Positions 13,201 to 26,394 of a DNA stretch of 64,000 nucleotides are shown piece after piece; within the stretch, counting starts at the first letter, position 1, and each line of letters starts with the position of its first letter. Location of the stretch: assembly GCA_037954665.1 (NCBI GenBank), contig JBBMOL010000101.1, positions 1,736,001 through 1,800,000 of the forward strand. The letters are read 5' to 3'. The notes under the pieces are model-generated. The model saw nothing but the letters and a program-made list of their open reading frames with translations. It ran no database searches and was not told where the DNA came from. Origin of the DNA: Laguncularia racemosa. Its lineage: Eukaryota > Streptophyta > Magnoliopsida > Myrtales > Combretaceae. The position numbers and the translations under genes are program-made.

Positions 13201-15490
13201 TTCTAGCTTCTATTACAAAATTTATAAGGAAATCTATTTGCTTCAATTCATGTCATCAATAATTCAAGATGTGTTGAAAATTTTGATTTCATTTAATTTA
13301 TAAATTTTTTCAAATAAAATGGTGAAGAAAAAAATTGTTTCAACTCTACTTGCACTTCTTCTATGCATTTAAGATTATGGATTAAGAGATTTTTATATAA
13401 AAAATAATAATTTAGGTTTTTTTTCTTATTTTTATCATGTATTTTAAGTTTTTTATAACTATTGTAAGTATATTTACAAATTTTTTAAAGTTATTTTACG
13501 TAGGTTATAGAAACTTATATTTCTATGTTTCAATTCTGTAAACCTTTTAACGATTTTAAGTAAGATTATGAGTTTACTAACTTATATATATTTTATTTTA
13601 AGTGGTCCAAAAAATTACATAAATATAATTTAAATAAACACTATCATCATAAATAAATTCATAACATAAAAACAAACATAGTTATCGAGCTTTCTACTTT
13701 AATCAAGAGGATCAAGAGAATCAGTAAATGAATCCAATATATATATATATATATATATACTTAGCTTCTGTATTTATAAAATTAAATATTTAGACTCTAA
13801 TTCATTTAATGATCATTTTACTCTCTAAAAATGATTTATTACTTTTAAATTATTTTATCGAAGGAAAAATATTAGAATAGGGTATAGAAAAACACGCCTT
13901 TTAAAGAAATAGTAGAGGAAAACTCGGTTCATCATAATATCCCCCCCAAACCCCCTATATTATTATTCCTCTTATGACCACTGCATTATCCTCTCTTGAC
14001 CATGTTTTGTTATCTTGTGTGTTTTTTAAATCCATGTTGGTACATAATAAAAGAGAGCTGTACTCACTTTTTACGTAATGTCAATTCTTTTGGGTTGTCC
14101 ATGACTAAGTTATATTTGTTGGATACAACTGGCAGCTCATCGTTTAGAATTTGCTTGAGACTAGACGCTGCTTGCAGCCTCTTGTTTCTTCTTTTTCAGA
14201 GTGGACAAAAGCTATAGGATTTCCCAATCGAGAGGCTTAGGCTTCCTACTCTCAAGGAAATTTCAGACATTGTCTAACATTGTGGGTAATCATGTCTCTT
14301 GGTCTTGTAAAAATCAAACCATGCAATCTTTAATTAGCTCAAAACATGAGCCAAACACTTTATCAAATAACTGATGCAAAACATATATGTAATGCAAGTA
14401 AATAAAGATAGAAAATATTATAAAAAAATAAACAAAAATAAAATAATATTGGTATGAAAACTGAAAGCAGATAAAGTACAGAAGTACTAATAAAATTTGT
14501 GTTTAAAACTTTTATAATCTAGTGGTATGAATACTAATTTAATATTAAAATTAATCATACCCACTTCTTTTTTATTACAACAGTTATAACACATTCAATA
14601 GTTGATAAAAAAAATAGAAATAAATAAATAAATAAATTGTGCAAAATTAAAAAAAGAGGTTGCTTGATGCCATAATCTTCTAGGAGTCATTTAGGGGAAT
14701 TCCATCCTTATTAGGTGTATAGCTTCTTCAATTAGTTAGAAGCTTTTATTTATATATATATCCAAGTCTTTGACTGTGCAATTATTTATCTTTGATGCCA
14801 TTCATCCACATGAAATGTGGTTTATATAAAATAATTAAGGATATTTTTGTGGGTGCTAGATGAGGAACCATGTGCCTGTGGCTTTAATAATCAGCTGAAA
14901 GTGCTACAGGAGTGCACTATACATGTGAGTTTTCTATGCGATTTGATTGGATGGTGGGAACTTAATAAAGTAGAGTATTGCCATTTTACCGAAGGATCCA
15001 TTCATAATTGAGTTTATTGTTGTCTTTTCAAAATGTGCCAGAGCTGCGATTGGTGCAATAATACGGTTGTCGATTGACCACTTAGATTAGAATTCGTTAA
15101 AACTTGTTGTCCCCTCCAAAATATTTAGCAAATAATACTAATTACATAATCTTATCTATCATTATTTATAATATCTTACTCTTATTGAAGTTTTTCTATC
15201 ACCATGTTTAAATCTTCACTTATTGCAGTATGCCATATAGGATTAAAAATAATGTTTATCGTACATGGCATCATGTGTTTAGTAGCATAGTTATAAAAAT
15301 CCTAAATCAATTTGTACAATTCTAAAAAATTTAAAATTTTATGAATTTTTTTAATTAAAATGAATACATAGTAAACTTTTTAGTAGAATTATAAATTTAA
15401 ATGCATGATTTTATAAGCTTATAATTCTACGAGTTTGATATAATTTTACCAATTTTAAATAGAATTGCAAGTTAAGTTTGATAACTTTGT
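13201..15490. other. AT-rich intergenic DNA with a TA microsatellite
   Basis: A (TA)n run occupies about 13738-13760. A short homopolymer C run lies near 13941. The 73-codon frame at 13996-14217 has no recognisable domain. Nothing else is supported. Confidence 0.4.
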
Positions 15491-16100
15491 TTGGCTAAAG
15501 AACATACAAAAAAATTTAAGGAGCCACAGAAAAACTTTTACCATATTAAATTCATGGAAAATAGGGACGTATCCAAATCTAGTAGACTAGCAAACTACTC
15601 GAGTCCCACACCCACTGGATGTATGAACTCTGGGGACGAATATAATAGTAGTTTTCACCACCACAAGGTAATCTTGATAATGCAAAATCTTCTTTGATCC
15701 ATCCCTATTTATTTACGTACTTGTTAATTCTTTTCGATTGATAATAAAAACATGAGCCTAACTAAATAAAGTCCAAACAAATTAAAAAAGCATTATTGAT
15801 TATACAAATACTCATAGACCCCACATGGGCAGCTCCCGTGTCCCACCAAGGACAAAAGTTTGATGAATAAAAAAGGTAACGGGACAGCCGGCGTCATCCA
15901 GATAGTGCTAGAGGGTATATGCTTGGAAGATCCTCCTCCCACGAACTTAAAATCCAATTCCTTCCATATTCCTCAACCTCTTCCGGTCTCCCTTTCCCAC
16001 CGATCCTTTCTCTGATGAAAGGCCATTACATATATATCAAACGATGCTTGCTGCAACCTCAACTTTCCACATGAAGTTCTAGGGTCTAGTTCTAGTTTTC
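15491..16100. other. Possible untranslated/upstream sequence, higher complexity than its surroundings
   Basis: A plus-strand frame from 15491 contains an inner start (MENRDVSKSS..., at about 15554) that runs to a GT-like donor near 15667. I recognise no family. From about 15930 to 16050 the plus strand is pyrimidine-rich, resembling a plant 5' leader. This could be the start of an unrecognised or broken gene. Confidence 0.25.
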
Positions 16101-16175
16101 ATGGCATCCGACCAGGGCAACGACGTTTCGGGCGAGGATGAAGAAGATGATGATAGGAATTACGGTGCGCATTGA
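16101..16175 (+). CDS. Possible first exon of an unrecognised gene (24 residues, acidic)
   Basis: An ATG after a pyrimidine-rich leader opens a short frame, MASDQGNDVSGEDEEDDDRN, that is much more GC-rich than its surroundings. It either stops at 16173-16175 or splices at a GT donor at 16165-16166 (after TACG). I recognise no family and found no convincing downstream exon, so it may be a gene fragment or chance. Aspartate/glutamate-rich N-termini occur in many unrelated proteins, so no function is inferred. Confidence 0.2.
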   Translation: MASDQGNDVSGEDEEDDDRNYGAH

Positions 16176-19100
16176 AGCAATGTACCGGAAAAGTTGTGCA
16201 GTTGGGCAACTACATACCCCTTTGGCAGTGAATTACTACAGATTAAGCAAGTCTTGTCACTTAGATTGAGTCTTGCACGCGGTGAGAGAGAGAGAGAGAT
16301 CTTTTAAGTTTCTTACTAGGTTTTCTATGTTCTCCAATGAATGTAACACCTACATAAAGCTATGTCTATCCATAGCAACTTTTTATGCATTTTGTAGTCT
16401 TATCTCTTCCATGGACCAAGTGTAAAGACTTGACATGGTGCTCGTATCCATTTGTAGCAATCCGTTCCATTTGCGTTTTAACACATAGGAAAAAAGGGAC
16501 CTTTATATCGGAAAATTGCACTTTACGAAACACAAATGAGAGAAAGTGCTGCAGTAGTCGTGCTCATGAGCTATTTACCTACGGGGAAACGATGATAAGA
16601 CGTTTATGTATTTGGCATTAAGCACGCTCTTGGTAAGAAAAGGAAATATAAGATAATCGATCAAACGATTACCCGTTATCTATTATCGTTTTCAGTTTTG
16701 TGTGCTCCATGTTCTATATTCATTCAACAACTACATGACTATTTCACACAAATCCACATAGCAAGGATGAGCAATGGATGCTAGAGCTAGTGAACCACTT
16801 ATTGATTTTTGTTTCTGCAAATTTCATCAACAATCTTGAAAGCTATCAAATTATAAAGATACTCTACATTTTAAAAATAAACACTAGCGTTTCTTCAAAT
16901 GTATTAACGCCGTAAAATTTCTCCTTTGATACCGTATTAAATCGTTACTAAATTGCTTGTAGTTTTTGTTTCTTTTTAGAAGAATCGATGATCTGATTTA
17001 AGGTTTTCTTTGACTGATTTAATATTTTTAATGTGCAAGGTTAAATTAAGTAATGAATTGGGTTGGGAAAAAAGAATGCTTTACCACATTTATTTGTTGG
17101 ATGGTTCGGTTTTCAAAATAAACTTTGAAAATAGTAAAGATCAACCGAATGCTCTGCTCTTGCTTTAGCAAAACAGCCATTTTTTCCAAGTGTGTATCGG
17201 TTTGATTCCACAAGTGAGACAACTTTTCTTAAAAGAGGCTAAAGGCAATCGTAGCAGTAAAAATGCAATCTCCTCTGGAGATCAAATACTTCTGATTGCC
17301 AGTAACTTCTGAGGTCGAGAAATCCGTTCTGCTTGTAAATTGAGCCGGGAAACCCGTACAACTTGGGTCGGTAACCCGTAACTGACTCATTCAGAGTGTA
17401 GGTAAATTGTCGTTTTATATAAAATACGATATCAAATTCTTCTCGACTTTATCAAAAATTGAATTGGAACTATTTAATTTTTGGACACAACAAATGGGAC
17501 TAGAATTATTTAGCTCTTGAGCTCAAAATGCATTTAACATAAAGAAAAAAATATATATTAAGCTGGTTCAATGGTTTTGAGAACCGTGAACCAGGAACCA
17601 CAGGGTCTACAAACCTAACCCATAACCCACCTTCCGTAGGCCGGCATAGTTCGGGCTTAAGGGGCCCATACCAAGGTGCACTTGTAAACATAAGAACTAA
17701 GCGAACTTTCAATGTCATGTTCTTACACAATTTAAGGTCATGCTCTATGAACGACCCAATCTTTCATAAACCAAGCGATCAGAACCATCAGATGTGTGAA
17801 ACTCGTGACTTATTTATATACTCGGTAGTTCAAATACATAAAGACCCACATGTGCATATTATACAAGAGTCTTTTCATCCTATAAAAGAATTTTCATTTA
17901 TCTTAACTAGAGAGAATAATCAAAACTACAACTCTCAAATGTCATCATTACTTCCTACTTGTTTGAGAGAAAATAGATTGCCATACATTCCTTTTCGCTT
18001 TCCATGCATCCGCAATTTACCTTCATATTCTCCTAACTTCCATAATTAAAGATTACGAATGTTTTGTTTGATATAGGTACTGAACTTGATATATGAAAAT
18101 AGAGGTGAGGCTTCATAGGAATGACTAAGGAGCAATTTTGAGTCATAATCCCCTCCCCACTCATTATCACAACAGACGGCTGTCCCCATCGATAGGATTC
18201 AAACTTCAGATGAAAGCCTAGCCAGCTGCAGGATTTCAGACTCACGAGTTTAGCATGACATGCCCTGCTTCATATTTATTTACAGATGAAACCGCAAGCT
18301 TACACAAACATCCTAGTAGGACCACCAGAGTAGATTCATCAGGGAACCACAACAAAGAACCATTCTTTTGCTCTTTCGGGTAGTTAAAAGAGAGTCATCT
18401 TTCACCAAACCAAACCCATCAAATTCCTATTTTATCCTAATCATACTTATTCATAGTCAAATCATCATAAGTTCAGTAATACTTTAGCACTTATAGCTAG
18501 GCTGCCAGCATGTCACATGCTTACTTTATGTGAATCAAAAACAAAATGCTATTCGCAAAATCTAAATTTACATATACAGGGACCTTCCCAATTCAGCTTC
18601 AATACGAATCGCTGTTCTCATGGCCTATCCATTACCATGATCTGACCTTCCGTGAAAAACCATCCAATTTCTTCAATTTTCATGACTATGCAGACTGAAG
18701 CTACCTGTTTCTTATAAAGTATTTAAGAAAATGAAACGCTCATAATCAAATATGAAACCATGAACTCAGCACTATATGACAGCTGAAAGGATCTAGATTT
18801 CCCTTAACTCCAACATTTTCAACCATGAGAATGATCAAATACATTTCCTCCTCTACCTTGATGATTATTTTTCAATCTGGACTAATGTTTGCTTGTCACT
18901 CCATCAAATCCCACCTAAGGGCAGTGCAATATGTATTATGACACATTTAAACCTCCCACAACACCCAAAGAAAACAAAAAAAAAAAAAGGATCTCTGACA
19001 AAAGCAAAGCACTTGAACAAAGTATCAACTCTATGCAAGACTTAGATCATAACCGGAAAAACAAGAAAAATAATTTAATTTGAAACAAACTGCAGTTCAC

Positions 19101-19292
19101 ATGTTTAACATTTCCGCTGAATCCAAAATTCCATTGAACATCATAAACGACTGCAAGAATGAAAGATGTAACCCTATGTCGAAGCACAAGCAAGTAGAAA
19201 AACCAACATTCCAAAATTAATCTATGATGAGACAATAAGATACCACTATCAAAAATGGCAGAAATTATCAGTAAAGGAAGTCCTAGCTCGAC
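16176..19292. other. Intergenic DNA, no gene seen
   Basis: It contains a short GA run near 16282-16295 and several chance frames (16385-16621 plus, 17506-17730 minus, 17717-18049 plus, 18033-18245 minus). None shows a known domain. The right-hand 1 kb borders the 3' end of RPS15A and may include its 3' untranslated sequence. Confidence 0.4.
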
Positions 19293-20282
<990 letters not shown>

Positions 20283-20301
20283 TTTGCCAAAATGCTAACT
20301 C

Positions 20302-20974
20302 CTGCATATTAAAACGATCGCCCAAGCAGCAAGCATCAGAGGAAGAAAGAAACCTTGACCAACTAACGACTATGAAAATCATGAACATATTCCTTAAATA
20401 ACTGACGACTATACAAGGGATTAAATCCCCCAAGACATCATAAGGACATAAGTGATAACAATACACGAGATAAGGGTCTTTGGAGAACACACCGTATAGC
20501 TAGTTATTGAGGTGATACAGCTCAAGTCCACATGAACCCCATAACATAATATCGTAATTATTACATGACATGATTATAATTACTATTTTTTTAGGCACAC
20601 GTAACGCGGGTATATTCCATCATCGAACAACATATTAAATCCAACAATGCAAATAAACAGCATAGATCCTAACTGACATACCGACAAAAAGAGATCATAA
20701 TATCATGTAACCCGAAATATGGAAAACCCTCAAACTGGTATATCATACAAATTGATCGCTGAATCATCTAACCATTCCTATCGCTTTTTATTCACTAACA
20801 AATTCACAGTATACCAATTAGTCATTAAAGAAAAAAGAGAAAGATGGAGAGAGAGAGAAAAGTAATACAGGTTATTAAGTATAAGAAGACATAAATTTCG
20901 AAAAATAAGCATAAGTCGATATGAATCTAAACATCATGAGTCTCTGGAGAAAATAAGGGTAGAAAGCAAATCAC
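20302..20974 (-). other. Intron in the 5' untranslated region of RPS15A
   Basis: On the minus strand a CAG/GTGATT donor at 20975/20974 and a TGCAG acceptor ending at 20302 bound a leader intron of about 673 bp. The short second leader exon (20301-20283) runs directly into the ATG. Leader introns are common in plant ribosomal protein genes and often raise expression. The assignment is by splice-site consensus only. Confidence 0.65.
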
Positions 20975-21055
20975 CTGTTAAACGGAGAGACAGCGGCTAG
21001 CGTTTTTCGTTTAAGGAGAGTGAGAAGTGAGAGGAGGCAAGTAAGGGAAAGAGAA

Positions 21056-21109
21056 CTAGGGTTTTGTTCGAGGAGTGAAGCGAAGCCTGGGCTTGGTTCG
21101 CATTGGGCT
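21056..21109 (-). promoter_or_regulatory. RPS15A telo-box and site II motifs
   Basis: On the gene's strand a telo-box AAACCCTAG occupies 21064-21056. The reverse complements of two site II-like motifs (TGGGCT on the plus strand) lie at 21088-21093 and 21104-21109. A further GGCCCA is at 21211-21216. Telo-box plus site II is the known arrangement in plant ribosomal-protein and cell-cycle promoters. The telo-box lies within or near the first leader exon. Confidence 0.7.
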
Positions 21110-21180
21110 TCACATTCACTGGCCTGCTTTGCTATTTTCTCTCCGTTCGGGTCAAGCCGCAGTATTTATTTTATTTTTAC

Positions 21181-21833
21181 GTAGAGCTGGGAAAGCGGAC
21201 CGAACGGGCCGGCCCATCCCGCCCCGCACATAATTTTTTTATTACAAAAATAGAAAATTAACATGATTGATTAATACCTCAAATTGCATCTTTTGATATT
21301 TAATATAAAATATTTATAATAACAAGTTTAAATCAAATTTAAAGTTTAATATAATTTTAAAAACGAGACAATACATATTTTGGTAAAAAAAAAATATTAA
21401 AGGAACCTATTTAAGTTCAGTTTAAGTAGAAAATTGAAAAATTCTCATTTTGATAAATTTATAATTCCAAATTCAGTACAAAAATGTAATACATGAATAT
21501 ATACTTAAAAGATTAGTATTCATATTAAATTATTCCAACTTTTTTTTGTTACAAAATATACAAGTAAATTAATAAGTAATAATTAACGATATATAACTTT
21601 TAAGCTAAAAGTAAACTATATGAAGTCTTTATAAAGTATAGTATTAATAACTTTATGATATAATATACATAAATCACTTTTAATTTCATCCATTCCCCTT
21701 TTTCTTTCTTTAAAAAAAAAAATGTGTAAGCTAGCGAGCCAACCCACGACTGCATCAACATGGCCCACCCCAACCCGTAGGCCAAAACAACTCACACATG
21801 TTATGGGCTAAAAAAATTTGACCTGCCCTACAT
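21181..21833. repeat. Possible nonautonomous DNA element with GC-rich ends
   Basis: GC-rich ends flank an AT-rich, noncoding centre. The left end begins TAGAGCTGGGAAAGCGG; the reverse complement of the right end begins TAGGGTTAGGAATGTAGG, a partial match of about 13 of 20 positions. Such ends resemble hAT-type miniature elements. No matching 8-bp target duplication was found, so this is tentative. The left end also overlaps the RPS15A upstream region. Confidence 0.25.
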
Positions 21834-22094
21834 TCCTAACCCTAGACACACGATTGGGTTTAATTTATAGTTTTTGAGCCATCAACACTCGATGGCTTTT
21901 AATTTGCATTAATGGTGCATTTGGTTGGTTTTAAATAGAATTGTAATATAATGATAATAGAATAGTATTGAAATTAAGCTTGAAGAGCTATGGTTGATTG
22001 AATGAATTTCTTTGGTTAGTAAGATGGTTTTTAAGAAGATCTGAATAATTGATAAAATTATTAAAATGCCCTTATTTATAATTTAATATATATT
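21834..22094. other. Intergenic DNA with MITE-like words
   Basis: It carries GAATAGTATTG and 'aaaatgccctta' phrases similar to those at 8300-8640, suggesting a shared miniature repeat. No gene is seen. Confidence 0.3.
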
Positions 22095-25000
22095 TAAGTT
22101 TTATTTGGAAAAAAAATGATTTTGTAAAGCATATTCCTATATACATAATCAAATCTTAATAAATTAACACACATGCAGATGCACACATACACATGCACAT
22201 CCATGAATTCTCCATAAGATTGCTTCTTCCCTCTAGCTATCTTACACGTAACACACCTCTTCAACACACTGTAAGTATGTTTCATTATTCTTGAAGACAA
22301 GAATTGCTCCTTCAATAACTCATACATCAACTTTTTCCCCAAATGCCCCATTAGTCCTTTGGCATCAACCTCTCTAATCAATAATTCCCTTATCGAATTG
22401 GTTGGTATATAAAATTGCCCTTTTTGAACAAATATCCTTTATCCATATAGAACCCATCAATTGCTATTTCCAATTTACACTTAGCTACAATGAATCTAAA
22501 ATAGTTAGCCTACTTGTATTGCTCACTTAACAATCCAAAACCTATGATTTTGGTTTGCATCATAGTAATTAGTGTATGTCTTCTAAATGAGGTGTGAGCC
22601 ATAGTGTTAGTACTTTCTTTCTTATACTTGACCACAAACAAGAAGGTCTTTGAGTACTCGACCCACTTAGCTTGCTAGCATAATAAATTTTGTTGACCTT
22701 GTAGGTACATCAATCACTCATGGTTAGTATAGATCACAAACTCACGGGGTAAGAGATAGTGTTGCCACATAATGAGTGCCCGTACTAAGGAGTAAAACAT
22801 CTTGTCATATGCTGAGTGGTTCAATGTGACACCACTAAGCTTCTCACTGAAGTAAGTAATAGATCATTGTTCTTACATAATTGCAATTCTTATCTCAATT
22901 CCTAACGTGTCACCTTCTTAAAATTTAACACAGTAAGTACTAGAGCAGTACAGGGCTTCCCTTTAATCCCTTCAAAGCTTGTTTAATCCACCTAAACTTC
23001 TCACCTTTCTTAGTTAGTTTAGTTGGTAAGGTTACTTTAGTGCTAAAGCTATGAATAAATCGACTATAAAAAAAAAAAAAAAGCAAGCTCATGAAATCTT
23101 TTGACCACAGTTGTGCTTTATAAGGTCAAGCAACTAACTATTACCTTTATCTTTTCTTCATCCACTGTAAATCCATCTCAAGACGATACAAATCTTAAGA
23201 TTATCACCTTGGGTCAACAAAATATATATTTCTTCAAGTTACTATTTAACTTTTAAGCTCTTAGCAGCTTAAATACATTACTTAGATAGATGACATACTC
23301 GGGCATGTCCTTACCATAAGCTAGAATGTTGTCAAAATAGATCACCATGCATTTACCTAGTAGATTTTACATCACATGATTCATGAGCCTTATAAAGGTA
23401 CTCGGTGCATTAATCAGCCCAAAAAGCATGACAGTCTATTCGTATAGGGCATGACACGCCTTGAAAGTTGTCTTCCATTAATCTCCTAGCCTCATACAAA
23501 TCTAATGGTAATCACTTTTCAAGTCAATCTTTGAAAAGATCAAAGCTCTATGCAATTCATCTAACATATCATCAAGCCTTGGAATGAAACATCAGTATTT
23601 GACGGTAATCTAGTTAATGGCTCATCTATTGATATACATTCTCCATTAACCATCCATTTTAGGCATTAATTGTGCGAGTACAACACAAGGGATCATGCTC
23701 TCTCATACATATCCCTTCTCAATCAGCTTGTCCACTTGACATTTTAGTTCTTTGGCTTCTTCAAGGTTTATGTGATAAGTAGGCCGATTTGGTAAAGATG
23801 TTCAAGTCTACAAATTAATGCCATGTTCAATTCCTCACATGGGTGGTAATCCACTTGGCAACTCTTCAAGAAAATAAATCCTATAACTCATGTAATAGAT
23901 CCTTCAACTCTCTAAGTAATGTATCTAAGTTGATGGCTTCTAACAATGGTTTAATCATGAGTGAGTATACAAGCTCATCCGAGCTAATGGTTTGTCTCAG
24001 CTCACTCCTTGCCATAAATAAGGTCTTCCCTAAAGCTTCCTCATCAACACTTTCAACCTTGTATTGTGGTCCTTCACCCTTTAAGATCATAACTTATCAG
24101 TTCGGACATTGAGAAGCAATGTGTCCAAAACCTAAACATTTGAAGCACTTGATTTGGCTCATCTTTTAACCTGAGTTTTATCCACTTTCTCTCCTTAGCT
24201 CGGATTCAATGATCACTTTCTAGTTGTCTAGTGATAAGTCAAGTTGGAGGTGTTAGTCTTGACATTAGTGCTTTATTTTGGTTATTACACCTCCATTACT
24301 CAACCTTCTAAGTTAATCAAATGGCATCATCTAAAGTATTCAAACACTATAGCTCAACCATACACCCAATCTTATACTTCAATCTAGCTATAAATCAAGT
24401 TATGGTTCTATCTTTAGGATCCTCCACTTCACATCACATTATCAACATTTGGAACTCCTTTACATAATCGTTAAGTTAACACATTCCTCCTTGTCTCAAG
24501 GTTTACGACTTCTTAAAAGCCTCTTGTGTGTAATATTCAAGGACGAACCTTCTTCTCAAAATCCTCTTCATCTCAGTTTACGACCTAATCTCATGTTTTC
24601 TAGCTTGTCTTCAAGTATTTAACAAGTTCTTCTACCATAAAGCAGCACATCTAAAGAATTCAAGCATACCCAAACATACCTTCACAACTTCATCTTATTT
24701 AAACAACTTATCCACTTTATCTTCCTCACCACTTGCAAAAAAAGGGTATTTGCATCTTAATATTGTTGAGTCCCCTAAGAGCTCTTACACCTCTTATTCC
24801 ATACTTCTCATCGAAATTATCCTTCACTTCCTCATTAATCTTCTTCATCTCCACTTGTCTCCTCACCATTTAGTCTCTTCTTAATCCTCCACCATTATGA
24901 GCATTTTGAGGTAGGTTTACTCTTTCTTCATCATTATGTTTCCATCCATCACTTGCATTCACTTGGATAGGTTAATTGTCTACCAAATGTTGTATAGTGA

Positions 25001-25193
25001 CTATAAGATTTGTGACTATAGTAGTTAGTTCTTGGATCTGCTCATCGATAGACCATGTAAGTGGATGGGCATTCCTTCCATGACCATGGGCATCACTCTC
25101 ATAATCTCTAATGCTACCATAAACACTAGGATTCAACATCTTGACAACATGATTACTAATTACACAATCTAACAAACTCAATAGCAAGAACAA
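22095..25193 (-). pseudogene. Ty3/gypsy retrotransposon polyprotein remnant (gag, RT, RNase H, integrase)
   Basis: On the minus strand the order is gag, zinc knuckle, RT, RNase H, integrase, which defines Ty3/gypsy. The gag end carries a CCHC knuckle (CFKCLGFGHIASQC) near 24150-24103. RT runs about 23795-23290, with 'LPNRPTYHINLEEAKEL', 'SKIDLKSDYH' and a mutated active site reading FDN instead of FDD. The RNase H end and the following linker lie about 22740-22540. The zinc-binding domain of integrase (GLMGHLGKK...CVTCK) is at about 22370-22200. Within a single RT frame I count many stops, several at places where the family has CGA, CAG or TGG codons. The knuckle-to-RT distance is only about 300 bp and no D-S/T-G protease motif is seen, so that region is deleted. 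The integrase core is also missing. No LTRs were matched. It is inactive. Confidence 0.9.
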
Positions 25194-26394
25194 ATATCAT
25201 GCTAAATAAATATGATGTGCCTAGGAGTTGAGTTTCACTAGGACATCAATTAAGGGTGGAACACAAGATGACTCTTTAAGAGAATGAAAATGGGGAGTCA
25301 AAGGTCCAATGAGTGTGTTAGCAAAATGTGAGTTGTTTGATGGATATTACACACCACTCAAATACCGCATAGCTTAATCATTACTTCATATTACACATAA
25401 GTAATAATTAGGGGTCACTCACCACAATCATCGCTAAAAGGATTGACGAGAGTAAGAGATAAATTTGAAGTATGAGCTCGCAAGAACAAGAGAGTAAAAA
25501 TGTATATAATAATGAAAGTGATGATGAGGATTACAAAATGAAAGACTATTTATTGTGTATCCCTTTATAAGGGTAAAAGGAAAAAAATCTAAATAATATA
25601 TCATGGGATATTCTTCCTAGATTGTTACCAAAAAGGGTAATAACGTAAAGGAACAAAAGAGAAATTTTCTAGTAGCACTTGCAATTGTTAGAAAGTGGAG
25701 ACACGTGTCGTCAAGACATTAGTGACATTCCTAATAGAAGAAAACAAGCTATATGGAGGTAAGTCAAGTCCATTATTGAACTAATGGGTAGAGGCTCAGG
25801 GAAGGACTGGTTGAAGAGCACTGTGGTGGGAATTCGAATGGGTTGGGGACATGAAGGTAGGATGGTATGAGTTGTACAAACTTTAGGAGTAGAAAATTAC
25901 GTCATCAAGAGTTAAGTTGTCTAATGCCTCTTTGGCTTAGACAAGAGTAAGAAGGGAGTAAGTAGTGCAATAGATGGTATGGGTCATAGCCACGAATAAA
26001 GGTCACCTCATCCTTAACTAGTTGACAACTTAAGGTCTAGTGTGTCGGGTTTCGTAGTCCTCAAAGCCTAGCTTATGTGAGTGGTCTAGAAGTTGAATTC
26101 TTATTACGGACTAAGCCAATTACTCGTTTGTATCAAATACTCTAAGAGATATGTAAGAGTTCTCCGACTAGAAGATGTAAGAGAAAGCACATAGATGAAG
26201 GTTGTCTAGAAGGTAACAATTGTCTATATAACGACTACTTCTCATATAGCCCGTTATATTGATGTATAATCTCATTGAAAATTAAGAGTGAGAAAAGTTG
26301 TGTTCTTCTACATCATACAAGTACTTTAGGATTACTCTCCCTATTTTAGACAAAGAGGAATGTTGTTAGTCAAATTGGTGCTTTACCACGATAA
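25194..26394. other. Noncoding flank of the Ty3/gypsy remnant
   Basis: This could hold the element's former 5' leader or LTR, but I found no matching partner on the other side and no clear primer-binding site. No host gene is seen. Confidence 0.35.

Noticed and set aside
17580..18210. Possible tRNA T-arm-like words such as 'ggattcaaac'
   Set aside because: No matching acceptor stem, D-arm or anticodon arm could be built around them; no tRNA is claimed in the window.
18033..18245. 70-codon minus frame with Trp and Tyr (SCSWLGFHLKFESYRWGQ)
   Set aside because: It looked faintly domain-like but matches no family I can name, and there are no neighbouring exons.
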